From NCBI RefSeq assembly GCF_025263685.1, contig NZ_CP092109.1, positions 1,551,001 to 1,615,000 of the forward strand: DNA of 64,000 bases, in the 5' to 3' direction. Each line of letters starts with the position of its first letter. Positions within the stretch are counted from its first letter, which is position 1. Shown in pieces: positions 46,957 to 55,610 of the stretch. The notes below the pieces were generated by a model, which was not told the DNA's origin, did not search any database, and saw only the letters and a list, made by a program, of their open reading frames with translations. The stretch comes from Geoalkalibacter halelectricus. GTDB taxonomy: Bacteria > Desulfobacterota > Desulfuromonadia > Desulfuromonadales > Geoalkalibacteraceae. The translations under genes were made by a program, and so were the position numbers.

Positions 46957-46974
46957 GGTCTTTTCACATGAACA
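46957..46974. promoter_or_regulatory. Putative GlrR-type site 2
   Basis: GGTC-N10-AACA, two changes from TGTC-N10-GACA, retaining the core GTC/ACA. It counts mainly because two better copies flank it. Confidence 0.35.
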
Positions 46975-47014
46975 AAAACCACGCTTTCATCCCCAGAAAA
47001 CCCCTTAAAAACCC

Positions 47015-47032
47015 CGTCTCCGAAAGACGACA
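47015..47032. promoter_or_regulatory. Putative GlrR-type site 3, or terminator of glrR
   Basis: CGTC-N10-GACA, one change from TGTC-N10-GACA. The same bases form a minus-strand CGTCT-ttcgg-AGACG hairpin before five T's, so this may equally be the end of the glrR transcript. Both readings could hold. Confidence 0.4.
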
Positions 47033-47041
47033 GACCCCAGC

Positions 47042-48400
47042 CTATTTAAACAAAGTCGGCACGATATGGTGACGGTTGAGCAATTTGTAGAACTCGGTAC
47101 GGTTGCGCTTGGCAAGCCGCGCGGCCTGGCTGACGTTTCCGTTGGTGATCTTAAGCAACTGCACCAGATACTCCTGTTCGAACTGACGCCGGGCATCGGC
47201 AAAGGAGGGAATGTCCTCGGGCGTTTCGCGAATAGCATTATGGATCAGATCCGCGGAGATCAGGTGGCTTGTGGACAGGGCCACGGCCTGCTCAACGACA
47301 TTGCCGAGTTGGCGGATGTTTCCTGGCCAACTGGCACTGATGAGCACCTCCATGGCCTCGGGTGAAATCCCCCCGACTTTTTTGCCGGTCTCGCTGGTTA
47401 CCTTGTGCAGGAAATGATTGGCCAGCAGGGGAATGTCCTCGCGCCGCTCGGCCAGGGTGGGCAATTCCAGAGAAACCACATTGAGGCGGTAATAAAGATC
47501 TTCGCGGAAATTGCCTTCCTTGATCTCATCCTCGAGCACCCGATGCGTCGCCGAGATAATCCGCACATTGATGCTGGTGGCGAGGGCCGAACCTATGGCC
47601 CGCACCTGCTTTTCCTGCAACACGCGTAGCAATTTGACCTGCAGAGCCAGCGGCATGTCGCCGATCTCGTCAAGAAACAGGGTGCCGCCATCGGCCGAGC
47701 GAAACAGCCCGGCATGGTTGCGATCAGCCCCGGTAAAGGCACCCTTGACATGCCCGAAAAGCTCTGACTCAAGAAGACTATCGGGAATTGCGCCGCAGTT
47801 CACCGCGACAAAAGGCTGGGCGGCACGTGCGCTGGCGCGATGAATCGCCCTTGCCAGCAGTTCCTTGCCGGTGCCGCTTTCTCCGCGGATCAGGACGCTC
47901 GAGTTGCTGGCGGCGGCCAAAAGCGCCTTTCTCAGCAAATCTTCCACCAAGGGACTCTGGGTGATGATTTCCCGGCGCCACTCCTGACCGGGCAGGTCGC
48001 CCCCTCCGCCGGGGGAAAGACTCAGGGCCTTTTCCACCTCGCGCAGCAGTTCGCGGCTGTTGATGGGCTTGGTGAGAAAAGTGAAAACCCCGCGCTTGGT
48101 GGCGTCAACAGCATCAGGAATCGACCCGTGAGCGGTCAGAATGATCACCGGCAACGACGTGTTGCTTTTGCGAATGGCATCAAAGAGCGCCAGCCCGTTC
48201 ATACCTTCCATACGCAGATCGGTAATCACCAGTTGAGGACGGATGACCGGCAGCAAGGCCAGGGCTTCCTCGCCGCTTTGCGCGAGGCTGACGTCGTAGC
48301 CGTTGCCGGTGAGCCGCATGGCCAGCAGCTTGAGCAGATCCTCGTCGTCGTCAACCAAAAGAATGCGTTTTTTGTCCAAAATCATGAAAACTCTTTTCAC
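47042..48400 (-). CDS. glrR: NtrC-family response regulator, GlrR/QseF type
   Basis: A 452-aa sigma-54 activator. Receiver: RILLVDDDED with phosphoacceptor Asp in LVITDLRM. AAA+ domain: Walker A GESGTGKE, sigma-54 contact loop GAFTGA, Walker B LFLDEIGD. C-terminal Fis-type helix-turn-helix: NVSQAARLAKRNRTEFYKLL, which resembles the E. coli GlrR tail. GTG 48400 overlaps the QseG stop (GTGA), with ATG 48385 as an alternative. It should be phosphorylated by GlrK. In enterobacteria GlrR activates glmY from a sigma-54 promoter; a sigma-54 promoter lies about 300 bp downstream of this gene. Confidence 0.88.
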   Translation of the reverse strand: MKRVFMILDKKRILLVDDDEDLLKLLAMRLTGNGYDVSLAQSGEEALALLPVIRPQLVITDLRMEGMNGLALFDAIRKSNTSLPVIILTAHGSIPDAVDATKRGVFTFLTKPINSRELLREVEKALSLSPGGGGDLPGQEWRREIITQSPLVEDLLRKALLAAASNSSVLIRGESGTGKELLARAIHRASARAAQPFVAVNCGAIPDSLLESELFGHVKGAFTGADRNHAGLFRSADGGTLFLDEIGDMPLALQVKLLRVLQEKQVRAIGSALATSINVRIISATHRVLEDEIKEGNFREDLYYRLNVVSLELPTLAERREDIPLLANHFLHKVTSETGKKVGGISPEAMEVLISASWPGNIRQLGNVVEQAVALSTSHLISADLIHNAIRETPEDIPSFADARRQFEQEYLVQLLKITNGNVSQAARLAKRNRTEFYKLLNRHHIVPTLFK

Positions 48401-48981
48401 AAACCGGGTCGGCCGTTGACCTCCCGTTGTCGCATGATGGTTTCGATGTTGCGCAGTTCATTCAACTGACGTGCCAAGGTCTCCGAGTTTTGCCTCTCGC
48501 GCGCCAGGAGCGTTTCGACTTTCTCGCGCTCGGCGACCAATCCGATCAGAAGCCGCGCCAAAGCGTCAAGGTCTTCGGAGCCGGGGGAATTTTTCAGATG
48601 CTCCTGAAGCAACTCACGTCCCCGGTGGGCATTGCTGAAGCCGCGCCCGGGAATCAGCATCACCGCAGCCAGTTGCAAGCGCTCCTTATCCTCGGGATTG
48701 GTCTCATAGCGTCGGGCGAGACGCAGGTATTCCTCGGCCTGCAAATCGGCATCCATGTCCTGAAAAGCAGCAAGAAAATCGAGCACATCCCTCGCTTCAA
48801 GCCGTCGCGGCGGGAGCGGTTCGCTGATCTCCGCGAAAGGCTCTTCAGCGATCTCCGCAACAGGTTCCGCTTCCGCCTCGGTCTCGGCCATCCATCCCGA
48901 GAGATGTTCATGTATGGCGACACAGCCGCCGAGACCCGTCGCCAAAACCAAACAGAGCAACAATACGCTGACCCATTTCAT
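48397..48981 (-). CDS. qseG: QseG-like outer-membrane lipoprotein
   Basis: A 194-aa lipoprotein: signal peptide to lipobox LGGC (Cys 20), an acidic stretch (ETEAEAEPVAEIAEE), a helical TPR-like region (DADLQAEEYLRLARRYETNP) and a C-terminal coiled coil (LARERQNSETLARQLNELR). In E. coli, QseG lies between the kinase and regulator genes and interacts with the kinase QseE. The position here is identical, with 4-bp overlaps on both sides (ATGA with glrK, GTGA with glrR). The homology is by layout and lipoprotein/coiled-coil features; the sequence itself is weakly conserved. Confidence 0.75.
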   Translation of the reverse strand: MKWVSVLLLCLVLATGLGGCVAIHEHLSGWMAETEAEAEPVAEIAEEPFAEISEPLPPRRLEARDVLDFLAAFQDMDADLQAEEYLRLARRYETNPEDKERLQLAAVMLIPGRGFSNAHRGRELLQEHLKNSPGSEDLDALARLLIGLVAEREKVETLLARERQNSETLARQLNELRNIETIMRQREVNGRPGL

Positions 48982-50399
48982 GCAAGATCCTCCGCGGCAA
49001 GAGGCAACCAAACGCGAAACAAGGCGCCACCGGCAGGGCTTTGCCCAACATCGACTCTTCCGCTCAGGGAGTCGACATATTCCCTGACAATGGACAATCC
49101 CAGGCCGGTTCCCTGGACATGGCTCAAACAAGGCGCACTGCCCTGATAAAAAGGCTGAAAGATTTTTTCTGATTCCTCAACTTGGATGCCGGGACCCGAA
49201 TCACCCACTTCGATCAGAGCCATATCACCATCGCGGCCCACGCTCAATTCAACAACACCACCAACGGGGGTGAACTTGACCGCGTTGGACAAGAGGTTGT
49301 CCATCAGAATCCGCAGTCGATCACGATCGCCCTGAAGTTGCAGGGGAGAGAGGCTGGTGCGCATCTTCAACTCTTTCTTCAGCACCGCGGCGCGCTGATC
49401 CTCCATAATATCCTCCACGAGGGCCAGCACGTCGACTGCCGTCTCAGCCTCGCCCAGCGCCTGCCCGCGGCTGAATCCCAGCAGGTTTTCGATGAGTTTC
49501 TGCAATTGCAGGCTGTTTTTCTGCAGGATGTGGACGATCTCGCGCTGCTGGGAATTCAAGGGCCCGGCCATCTCCTCCATCATCAGCTCAGAGCCCTCCC
49601 GGATGGATGCCAGGGGGGTTTTGAGCTCATGGCTGACATGGGCGAGGAATTTGGTTTTTTCCCGCTCGACCTCGCCCAGACGCCGACGCAACCAGTTCAG
49701 GCGTTCACCGAGGAATTGTAGATCCTGCGGCCCTCCGACCCTAATGGGCTGATCGTAGTCACCAGCGCCCATGCGGCTGATCCCGCGATTGATCTGCTTG
49801 ACGGGACGCGCCAGCAACCGGGTGAAAAGACCCACCAGCGCCAGGGTCAGCAGCACCAGGGCCAGGGACGTCCACAGCAGCACCATCTGGGTGCGGTCGG
49901 CATGGGACTGCATGGCCCCGACTTCCTGCTTGATCAGCTCATAGCTGTTGAAATATACCGCCTTGGCCAGTTCGTTGAGCGCGGCGAAAGTATCGAGATC
50001 AGGCGCGGGCCCGCCGCTGCGCTGCAACGCCGTGACCAGAATACCCACTTCGAGCAGCAGCTGATCGAGAACCTGCTGTGCGTCGGGCGGCGAGAGACTG
50101 CGCAGGTGATGGAGGGAATCAAAAAATTCATGATATTTCTCGGCGACCTCCTCAAGGAGCTGGGGATCCTTGAGTACCCTGTATTGGCGGGATTTTCGTT
50201 CCAGGTCGACCAGGTGTTCAAGCATGATGCGGCCGCCGTCGGTCGCCGCCACGGAGCGATAGACCGCCTCGGTGCCCTTATCCACCAGACGGCTCACGGA
50301 AACTTCCGCCGCGATCAGGGTGATCAGCAGGGGCATCAGCACCGCGCCGAAGCCGATCACGATGAACACCTGAAAAGATTTGGGCCGGAGCAAACTCAT
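48978..50399 (-). CDS. glrK: Sensor histidine kinase, GlrK/QseE type
   Basis: A 473-aa membrane kinase. Two membrane segments (about 10-33 and 170-192) enclose a helical periplasmic domain (ARKSRQYRVLKDP-like). HAMP region LARPVKQINRGISRMG leads to GERLNWLRRRLGEVEREKTKFLAH and the H-box HVSHELKTPLASIREG, which matches GlrK closely. N-box DNLLSNAVKFT and G-boxes DSGPGI and GTGLGLSI are complete. ATG 50399 has a GGAAGAG site about 6 nt upstream. The signal is unknown; in E. coli the system reports envelope conditions and controls glmY. Confidence 0.88.
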   Translation of the reverse strand: MSLLRPKSFQVFIVIGFGAVLMPLLITLIAAEVSVSRLVDKGTEAVYRSVAATDGGRIMLEHLVDLERKSRQYRVLKDPQLLEEVAEKYHEFFDSLHHLRSLSPPDAQQVLDQLLLEVGILVTALQRSGGPAPDLDTFAALNELAKAVYFNSYELIKQEVGAMQSHADRTQMVLLWTSLALVLLTLALVGLFTRLLARPVKQINRGISRMGAGDYDQPIRVGGPQDLQFLGERLNWLRRRLGEVEREKTKFLAHVSHELKTPLASIREGSELMMEEMAGPLNSQQREIVHILQKNSLQLQKLIENLLGFSRGQALGEAETAVDVLALVEDIMEDQRAAVLKKELKMRTSLSPLQLQGDRDRLRILMDNLLSNAVKFTPVGGVVELSVGRDGDMALIEVGDSGPGIQVEESEKIFQPFYQGSAPCLSHVQGTGLGLSIVREYVDSLSGRVDVGQSPAGGALFRVWLPLAAEDLA

Positions 50400-50429
50400 G
50401 AAACTCTTCCCGCCGACTGGTCCCACCCC

Positions 50430-51764
50430 TCAGGCGGACAGGGGCCAGTCGGTTTCAAAACCCGGCGGAAAAAAATTCTCCCGCGTCCGGTTGAAATAGC
50501 CGTATTGCAAGCGCGGCACACGTTGCTTGACCAGATCCATCATGGCTTTCATGCCCATGCCGGGATTCGTCTCGCCCATGGCCTGCCAATAAATCTGAGG
50601 GTCGATACTGAGATTGCGCAACTGTATCAGATCGACGCCGGTTTCTTCGAGCAAGGCCAACAGGGCCTCAACCTCCGCGGGCTGATCGCTCACCCCGGGA
50701 AACACCAGGTAGTTGAGCATGGTGAAAAGTCCCCGGCGCTTGGCACGCCGCAGGGATTCGACCACATCCTCGAACCGGTAGCCGCGGGGACGGTGATAGG
50801 CCTCGTAGAGGCCGGGGCGAACCGAGTTGAGAGAAACGCGAATGGAATCGAGTCCCGCTTCGGCCAGCCCCTCGACGGCATCGGGCAGCGAGGCGTTGGT
50901 ATTGAGGTGGATGGTCCCGCGCGCTGTGTGGCGCCGCATGCGGCGCACGGCCGCGACCAGCAGATCGGCCTGCAGAATCGGATCACCCTCGCAACCCTGA
51001 CCGAAGGAGACGATGGCATTTTGCGCCTGCTCGAGGTGGGGCACGGCCACCTCGCAAATTTCATCAACCGTGGGCACGAAGGCGATGCGCTCCTGGCTGG
51101 AGGGGCAACACTCGCTGGCCTCGGGTTGCAGGGAAAGACACCCCAGGCACGCTGAATTGCACGCCGGTGAGGTCGGCAGGGGGGCCTCCCAACGGCCGAA
51201 GAAGAGATTTTTCGCCGCGAAGCAATGATAATCCAGGGCACAGCGCGCCAACTGTTCCAGCAAGCGATTGCGCGGCTGCGCGGCAAGGCGCTTGCGCACC
51301 AGGGGGTCGAGCCTGCGGTCGTCAAAATGCCTGGGCTGCCACTGGTTGTTACGGTCCACCCGCGCGGCCGCCACATAAAAACGCTCTTCCTCGACGCACC
51401 ACCCCACCGCCGTGTACGCCCAGAGCGGCAGCACCAGCTGCTTGTCCGCGTAATCGGCCGCGGGCAACAGCGTTCGCGTATAGGCCGGCGCCATGAAGGC
51501 GCACACAGCCTGAATCGCGCCGCCCCCCCAGCGGCGGGGCAGACGGCCGGCCTTGACGAAGGCCTGTTTGGCCGGGTCGAAGCCCAGCGGTGCCATGCCC
51601 GGCAGGGTGAACAAACGGCTGCCCTCGGGCAAGGGAATCAGCTCCTCGGCGCGGGGCACACAGGGGGTCATGCCGTTCATTCCCGCCATGCGCAAATGTG
51701 GGTGTTCGAAGACCTCGCCCTGCTCGTCCGCCACAACGGCGAGAAATGTTTTTGTCTTTTTCAT
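50430..51764 (-). CDS. Radical SAM protein, first gene of the glrKR operon
   Basis: A 444-aa radical-SAM enzyme. The cluster motif is CNSACLGC near residue 205, preceded by a 200-residue N-terminal extension with no recognised domain. The barrel continues with FGQGCEGDP, GTIHLNTNAS and SIRVSLNSV, all typical. An extra CC lies soon after the cluster (ASECC). The product is unknown. It ends 30 bp before glrK, so it is probably transcribed with glrK-qseG-glrR. AAGGAAA lies about 7 nt before ATG 51764. Confidence 0.8.
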   Translation of the reverse strand: MKKTKTFLAVVADEQGEVFEHPHLRMAGMNGMTPCVPRAEELIPLPEGSRLFTLPGMAPLGFDPAKQAFVKAGRLPRRWGGGAIQAVCAFMAPAYTRTLLPAADYADKQLVLPLWAYTAVGWCVEEERFYVAAARVDRNNQWQPRHFDDRRLDPLVRKRLAAQPRNRLLEQLARCALDYHCFAAKNLFFGRWEAPLPTSPACNSACLGCLSLQPEASECCPSSQERIAFVPTVDEICEVAVPHLEQAQNAIVSFGQGCEGDPILQADLLVAAVRRMRRHTARGTIHLNTNASLPDAVEGLAEAGLDSIRVSLNSVRPGLYEAYHRPRGYRFEDVVESLRRAKRRGLFTMLNYLVFPGVSDQPAEVEALLALLEETGVDLIQLRNLSIDPQIYWQAMGETNPGMGMKAMMDLVKQRVPRLQYGYFNRTRENFFPPGFETDWPLSA

Positions 51765-51815
51765 GAATATTTCCTTGCCGCCCAGTCATAAATGCCGACA
51801 GGACTTAAACATCAC

Positions 51816-51845
51816 ATTGTACTCCCAAACCCCCATCCTTGATAA
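51816..51845 (-). promoter_or_regulatory. Possible promoter of the radical SAM-glrKR operon
   Basis: Minus-strand TTATCA, 18-nt spacer, TACAAT. The -10 is close to consensus and the -35 weak. It lies about 50 bp before ATG 51764. Confidence 0.4.
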
Positions 51846-51895
51846 GGGGATTTTTTCTCTTCACCTGGCCGCCGCCCTTGGCTATGCTGACGGAC

Positions 51896-53590
51896 ATGCG
51901 CACGATTCTGGCCACCCTGCACAGCAAATTCATCCACGCAAGCCTCGCCCTGCCCTACCTCGCGGCCGCCTGCGGCAAGGATTGCGGAGAAATCCTCATC
52001 GAGGAATTCACCGTCCACGAACCGCGCGAGCAGATTCTCGCCCGGCTGCTGACGGCAAAGCCCGATGTGGTCGCCTTTTCGGTCTACCTCTGGAACCGGC
52101 GCGAGACCTTCGACCTGATCGACGCCCTGCATGCCGCGGCACCGCAGGTTCGCTCCGTGGTCGGCGGGCCCGAGGTGTCCTACGACGACCGACAGCTTTT
52201 CGACCGCCACCCCGGCCTTGCCGCCCTGGTGCGCGGCGAGGGCGAAATCCCCCTGCGGGGCTTGCTGAAAGCCTGGTGTGGAAACGAGCCGCCCCAGGAT
52301 GTACCGCGCCTTGCCTGGCGCTCGCCCGCCGGCATCGTGGAAGGTCCGCAGCAGCAGCCTCCGGCTGAACTTGATCTCATTCCCTCGCCCTTCGCCGCCG
52401 GCCTCGTCGACCTGTCCCGCGGCCTGGTCTATTACGAAACCAGCCGAGGGTGCCCCTACACCTGCGCCTTTTGCATGAGTGCTCTGGATCAGGGTGTGCG
52501 TTCCTTTTCCATGGCGCGCATCCGCGCCGATCTGGGACTGCTCATGGCCCAAGCCGTTCCCCAAATCAAGTTCGTCGATCGCACCTTCAACTACGACGCG
52601 CCCCGCGCGCGCGACATCTTTCGCTTCATCCTCGCCCACAACCGGACCAGCTGTTTTCATTTCGAAATCGGCGCTCATCTGCTTGATGAAGAAACCCTTG
52701 AGCTGCTGCGCCAGGTTCCAGCGGATCTTTTTCAATTTGAAATTGGTGTGCAGTCCACCCTGCCCACGACCCTGAGCGCCATCGGTCGCGGCGTGTCCCT
52801 GAAAAAGCTCACGGACAACGTACGCGCCCTGCGCCATGCGAACAACATTCATCTGCACCTCGACCTGATCGCGGGCTTGCCCGGAGAAGGCTACCAGGCC
52901 TTTCTCGGCTCCCTGGACCGCGTCGCGGCACTGCGCCCCCACCATCTTCAAGTCGAGGCCGTAAAGCTGCTGCCCGGTTCGCCCCTGCGCGAGCGTGCCC
53001 CGAACCTGGGAATCCACTTCGACCCCAACCCACCCTACCGCGTCCTTGGCACCCCCGAATTAAGTTTCGCCGAGTTGGAACGACTGCGCGGCATCAGCCG
53101 CCTGCTGGATCTGACCTACAACGCGGGACGGCTGGAAGGGTTTCTCTCCGGGTTGAGCGAAGCCGCCGGCAGTCTCGCCCGCGGCCTGGAGCGCCTGGAT
53201 GCCTTCTGGCGACGCGAGGATCTGCACCGTCATCCCCTGGCGCAGCGCCGCCTGTTCGAGTACCTCGCCCACTTTGTCGCCACCGACTTCGCCTCGCAGG
53301 AACAGGACCGCCTCAGGGATTTGCTGGCCCGCGACTACGCCCGCTGCGAGCGGGTTCATCCTTCGGGCGCACCGGATTTTTTCGACCAACACCTCACCCC
53401 CGCCGAACAGGAAAAGATCCGGCGGCTGACCCGCGCGGCCGCGGAGGAGCTACGCGTGCAAGGGGTCAAGGTGCAGTTTTTCGCCGCCGTCTTTCATGCC
53501 CTGCCCGAATATCCCACCCGCACCGCCCTGCTGTTTCTCTACCAAACCCGTAGCGGTTCAAGCCTCAGAGTCGATGAGATTGTCCTGTAG
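51896..53590 (+). CDS. B12-binding-type radical SAM protein (DUF4080)
   Basis: A 564-aa radical-SAM protein. An N-terminal cobalamin-binding-like domain (about 1-150) leads to the cluster motif SRGCPYTCAFCMS near residue 186. A C-terminal DUF4080 region follows. The N-terminus TILATLHSKFIHASLALPYL is diagnostic for the family. The reaction is unknown. ATG 51896 fits the family start; ATG 51884 is an alternative. It is divergent from the radical-SAM gene of the glrKR operon. Confidence 0.85.
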   Translation: MRTILATLHSKFIHASLALPYLAAACGKDCGEILIEEFTVHEPREQILARLLTAKPDVVAFSVYLWNRRETFDLIDALHAAAPQVRSVVGGPEVSYDDRQLFDRHPGLAALVRGEGEIPLRGLLKAWCGNEPPQDVPRLAWRSPAGIVEGPQQQPPAELDLIPSPFAAGLVDLSRGLVYYETSRGCPYTCAFCMSALDQGVRSFSMARIRADLGLLMAQAVPQIKFVDRTFNYDAPRARDIFRFILAHNRTSCFHFEIGAHLLDEETLELLRQVPADLFQFEIGVQSTLPTTLSAIGRGVSLKKLTDNVRALRHANNIHLHLDLIAGLPGEGYQAFLGSLDRVAALRPHHLQVEAVKLLPGSPLRERAPNLGIHFDPNPPYRVLGTPELSFAELERLRGISRLLDLTYNAGRLEGFLSGLSEAAGSLARGLERLDAFWRREDLHRHPLAQRRLFEYLAHFVATDFASQEQDRLRDLLARDYARCERVHPSGAPDFFDQHLTPAEQEKIRRLTRAAAEELRVQGVKVQFFAAVFHALPEYPTRTALLFLYQTRSGSSLRVDEIVL

Positions 53591-53737
53591 CCAGATCGCG
53601 TCAAAAAAAAAAATCGCTCCCCACAAAAACAATGTTTGATTTTTTTCATCTCACCTGATAGGCTTCCATCAATTAGATTCCTCAAATTCTACTCCGCTTG
53701 CCCTTCCCCCCTGGGCAGCGGCCCCGGGAGACGGCTC

Positions 53738-55459
53738 ATGCAAGTTTTCAAGGCGATTTATGGATTTCTTGAAGAAAGTTTCTTCAATTCGCTGACCAAA
53801 AAACTCGCGGGCAACCTTGGCTTTTTGTTTCTGTTGCAAGCGGGCGGCTTGGCGGTGATCCTTTACGGCCCCCATGGCATCAAAGCCGCTCCCTGGATCC
53901 TGGGCGGCTCGCTGGTGCTGTTCGTGCTCAATTTCCTCTTCCTGCGCTACCTTCTGTTGGGGCCGGTGCGCCTCATCAACGGCGTACTCAAACAGATCGC
54001 CAGCGCCGAAGGTGACCTCTCCGTGCGGCTGCAAGCCGCAAGTCGCGATGAACTTGGCGATCTGGCCGACAATTGCAACGCGGCATTGCACAAGCTGCGC
54101 GAGATGTTTCTGGGGGTGCGGCGCATGGGCGTGGGCATCGCGGTCAACGCCGCCCAACTCTCCAGCCGGGTCGATGCCGCGGCCGATAATGCCCGCAACC
54201 AGGAGGTCCTGGCCCAGGATATTTTTGCCGGCAGCAACGAGTCGAAATCCGCCCATGATGAAATCGCCGATCGCACCCAACGCATCTGCACCTCCACCTC
54301 GCGCAATCTCGAGGCGGCCCGGTCCACGGCCGGCGAACTCGCCGAGGTAGCGCAGAATATCCATCACATGAGCGAGAGCGTGGAGCAAAACCAGCAGACC
54401 GTCACCCGCCTTGATGACGAGTCGCAGCAAATCCAGAAAATCATCGGCCTGATCCGCTCCATTTCGGCGCAGACGTCCCTGCTCGCCCTCAACGCCGCCA
54501 TCGAGGCGGCACGCGCGGGTCAGGCCGGAAAAGGTTTTTCCATCGTGGCCGACGAGGTGAAAAAGCTTGCCGGACAGGTCGACAAGGCCAGCACCGAAAT
54601 CGAGGAAAAAGTCGGCGGCATGCTCGAGCAGATCCGCATCTCTCTGGAGCAATCCAAGGACATCAGCAACTACGCCCACCACAGCCGCGAAGTGGTCACC
54701 CGTGCCTGTGCGGGCTTTGAAACCATGGTGCGCGATTTCGAGGAGAACGACGCGCAGCTTCAGGGCATCAGCGCCTCGGTGGAGGAACTTTCCGCCGCCA
54801 ATGAGGAAATCCACGGCAAGGTAGGCACCATCAACCAGGCCAGCCGCGACGTGGGCGCCCTGATGCGCTCCGCCGAGCAGGCCACTGGATCCTTGAAGCA
54901 CACCACCGAGGATCTGCTCGAAACCGTTGCCGTCTATCGCACCGGCGAAGGAGCCCTGGAAGGAGTCATCGCCCATGCCGCGGCATTTCGCGGGCAGGCC
55001 GTCGAGACGTTGAGAGTTCTTTTAAGCCAAGGCTGCGAGCTCTTCGACACCCACTATCAGCCCATCCCCGGCACCCAACCACAGAAATACCGCACCCGTT
55101 ACGACGAAGCCTTCGCCACCGCCCTGCAACCGATTTACGACCGCTTCCTCAACGATCTTCCCGGGGCGTCCTTCGCCATCTGCGTGGATCGCAACGGCTA
55201 CGCGCCGACCCACAACAGCCGCTATGCCCAGCCGCTGACCGGCGACCCCCAGGCCGACCTGGCCAACAGTCGCGACAAGCGCATTTACAAGGATCCCACC
55301 GGCCTGCGCGCCGCGCAAAACGACAAGCCGCTGCTGCTGCAGACCTATATGCGCGACACGGGCGAAATTCTCTGCGATCTCTCCCTGCCCATCCTGATCG
55401 ACGGACGGGCCTGGGGCAGCGTGCGCCTTGGTTTCAAGCCTCAGATCCTTGACGCATAA
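53738..55459 (+). CDS. Methyl-accepting chemotaxis protein with C-terminal sensor domain
   Basis: A 573-aa chemoreceptor. Two adjacent membrane helices (about 25-70) have almost no periplasmic loop, followed by HAMP, then the signalling hairpin tip SAQTSLLALNAAIEAARAGQ near residues 243-262. After the coiled coil a C-terminal cytosolic domain (about 425-570) has DRNGYAPTHNSRYAQP and YMRDTGEILCDLSLPI, a C-terminal PAS/Cache-like sensor. Sensing is therefore cytosolic. ATG 53738 has GGGAG 8 nt upstream. Confidence 0.9.
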   Translation: MQVFKAIYGFLEESFFNSLTKKLAGNLGFLFLLQAGGLAVILYGPHGIKAAPWILGGSLVLFVLNFLFLRYLLLGPVRLINGVLKQIASAEGDLSVRLQAASRDELGDLADNCNAALHKLREMFLGVRRMGVGIAVNAAQLSSRVDAAADNARNQEVLAQDIFAGSNESKSAHDEIADRTQRICTSTSRNLEAARSTAGELAEVAQNIHHMSESVEQNQQTVTRLDDESQQIQKIIGLIRSISAQTSLLALNAAIEAARAGQAGKGFSIVADEVKKLAGQVDKASTEIEEKVGGMLEQIRISLEQSKDISNYAHHSREVVTRACAGFETMVRDFEENDAQLQGISASVEELSAANEEIHGKVGTINQASRDVGALMRSAEQATGSLKHTTEDLLETVAVYRTGEGALEGVIAHAAAFRGQAVETLRVLLSQGCELFDTHYQPIPGTQPQKYRTRYDEAFATALQPIYDRFLNDLPGASFAICVDRNGYAPTHNSRYAQPLTGDPQADLANSRDKRIYKDPTGLRAAQNDKPLLLQTYMRDTGEILCDLSLPILIDGRAWGSVRLGFKPQILDA

Positions 55460-55478
55460 AGAGGATGACCGGCGCAGC

Positions 55479-55507
55479 TTGCCAAAAACACCGATTGCCT
55501 CTATAGT
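55479..55507 (+). promoter_or_regulatory. Sigma-70 promoter of the CHASE4-GGDEF gene
   Basis: TTGCCA, 17-nt spacer, TATAGT, about 104 bp before ATG 55611. The leader has a GC-rich hairpin but no recognisable riboswitch. Confidence 0.65.
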
Positions 55508-55610
55508 TGGCGCTGCACGGACGCCTGTCGCGGCGCCGCCCCAAGAGCATGGGCGGACGCAATTCTCGGCGGGAGGGTGCGAATCATGAGATTGCGGGAG
55601 CCATAGAAGA

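Noticed and set aside
47015-47035. Reading this hairpin only as the glrR terminator
   Set aside because: The stem is only 5 bp, and the same bases match a GlrR-type site. Neither reading can be excluded, so both are recorded.
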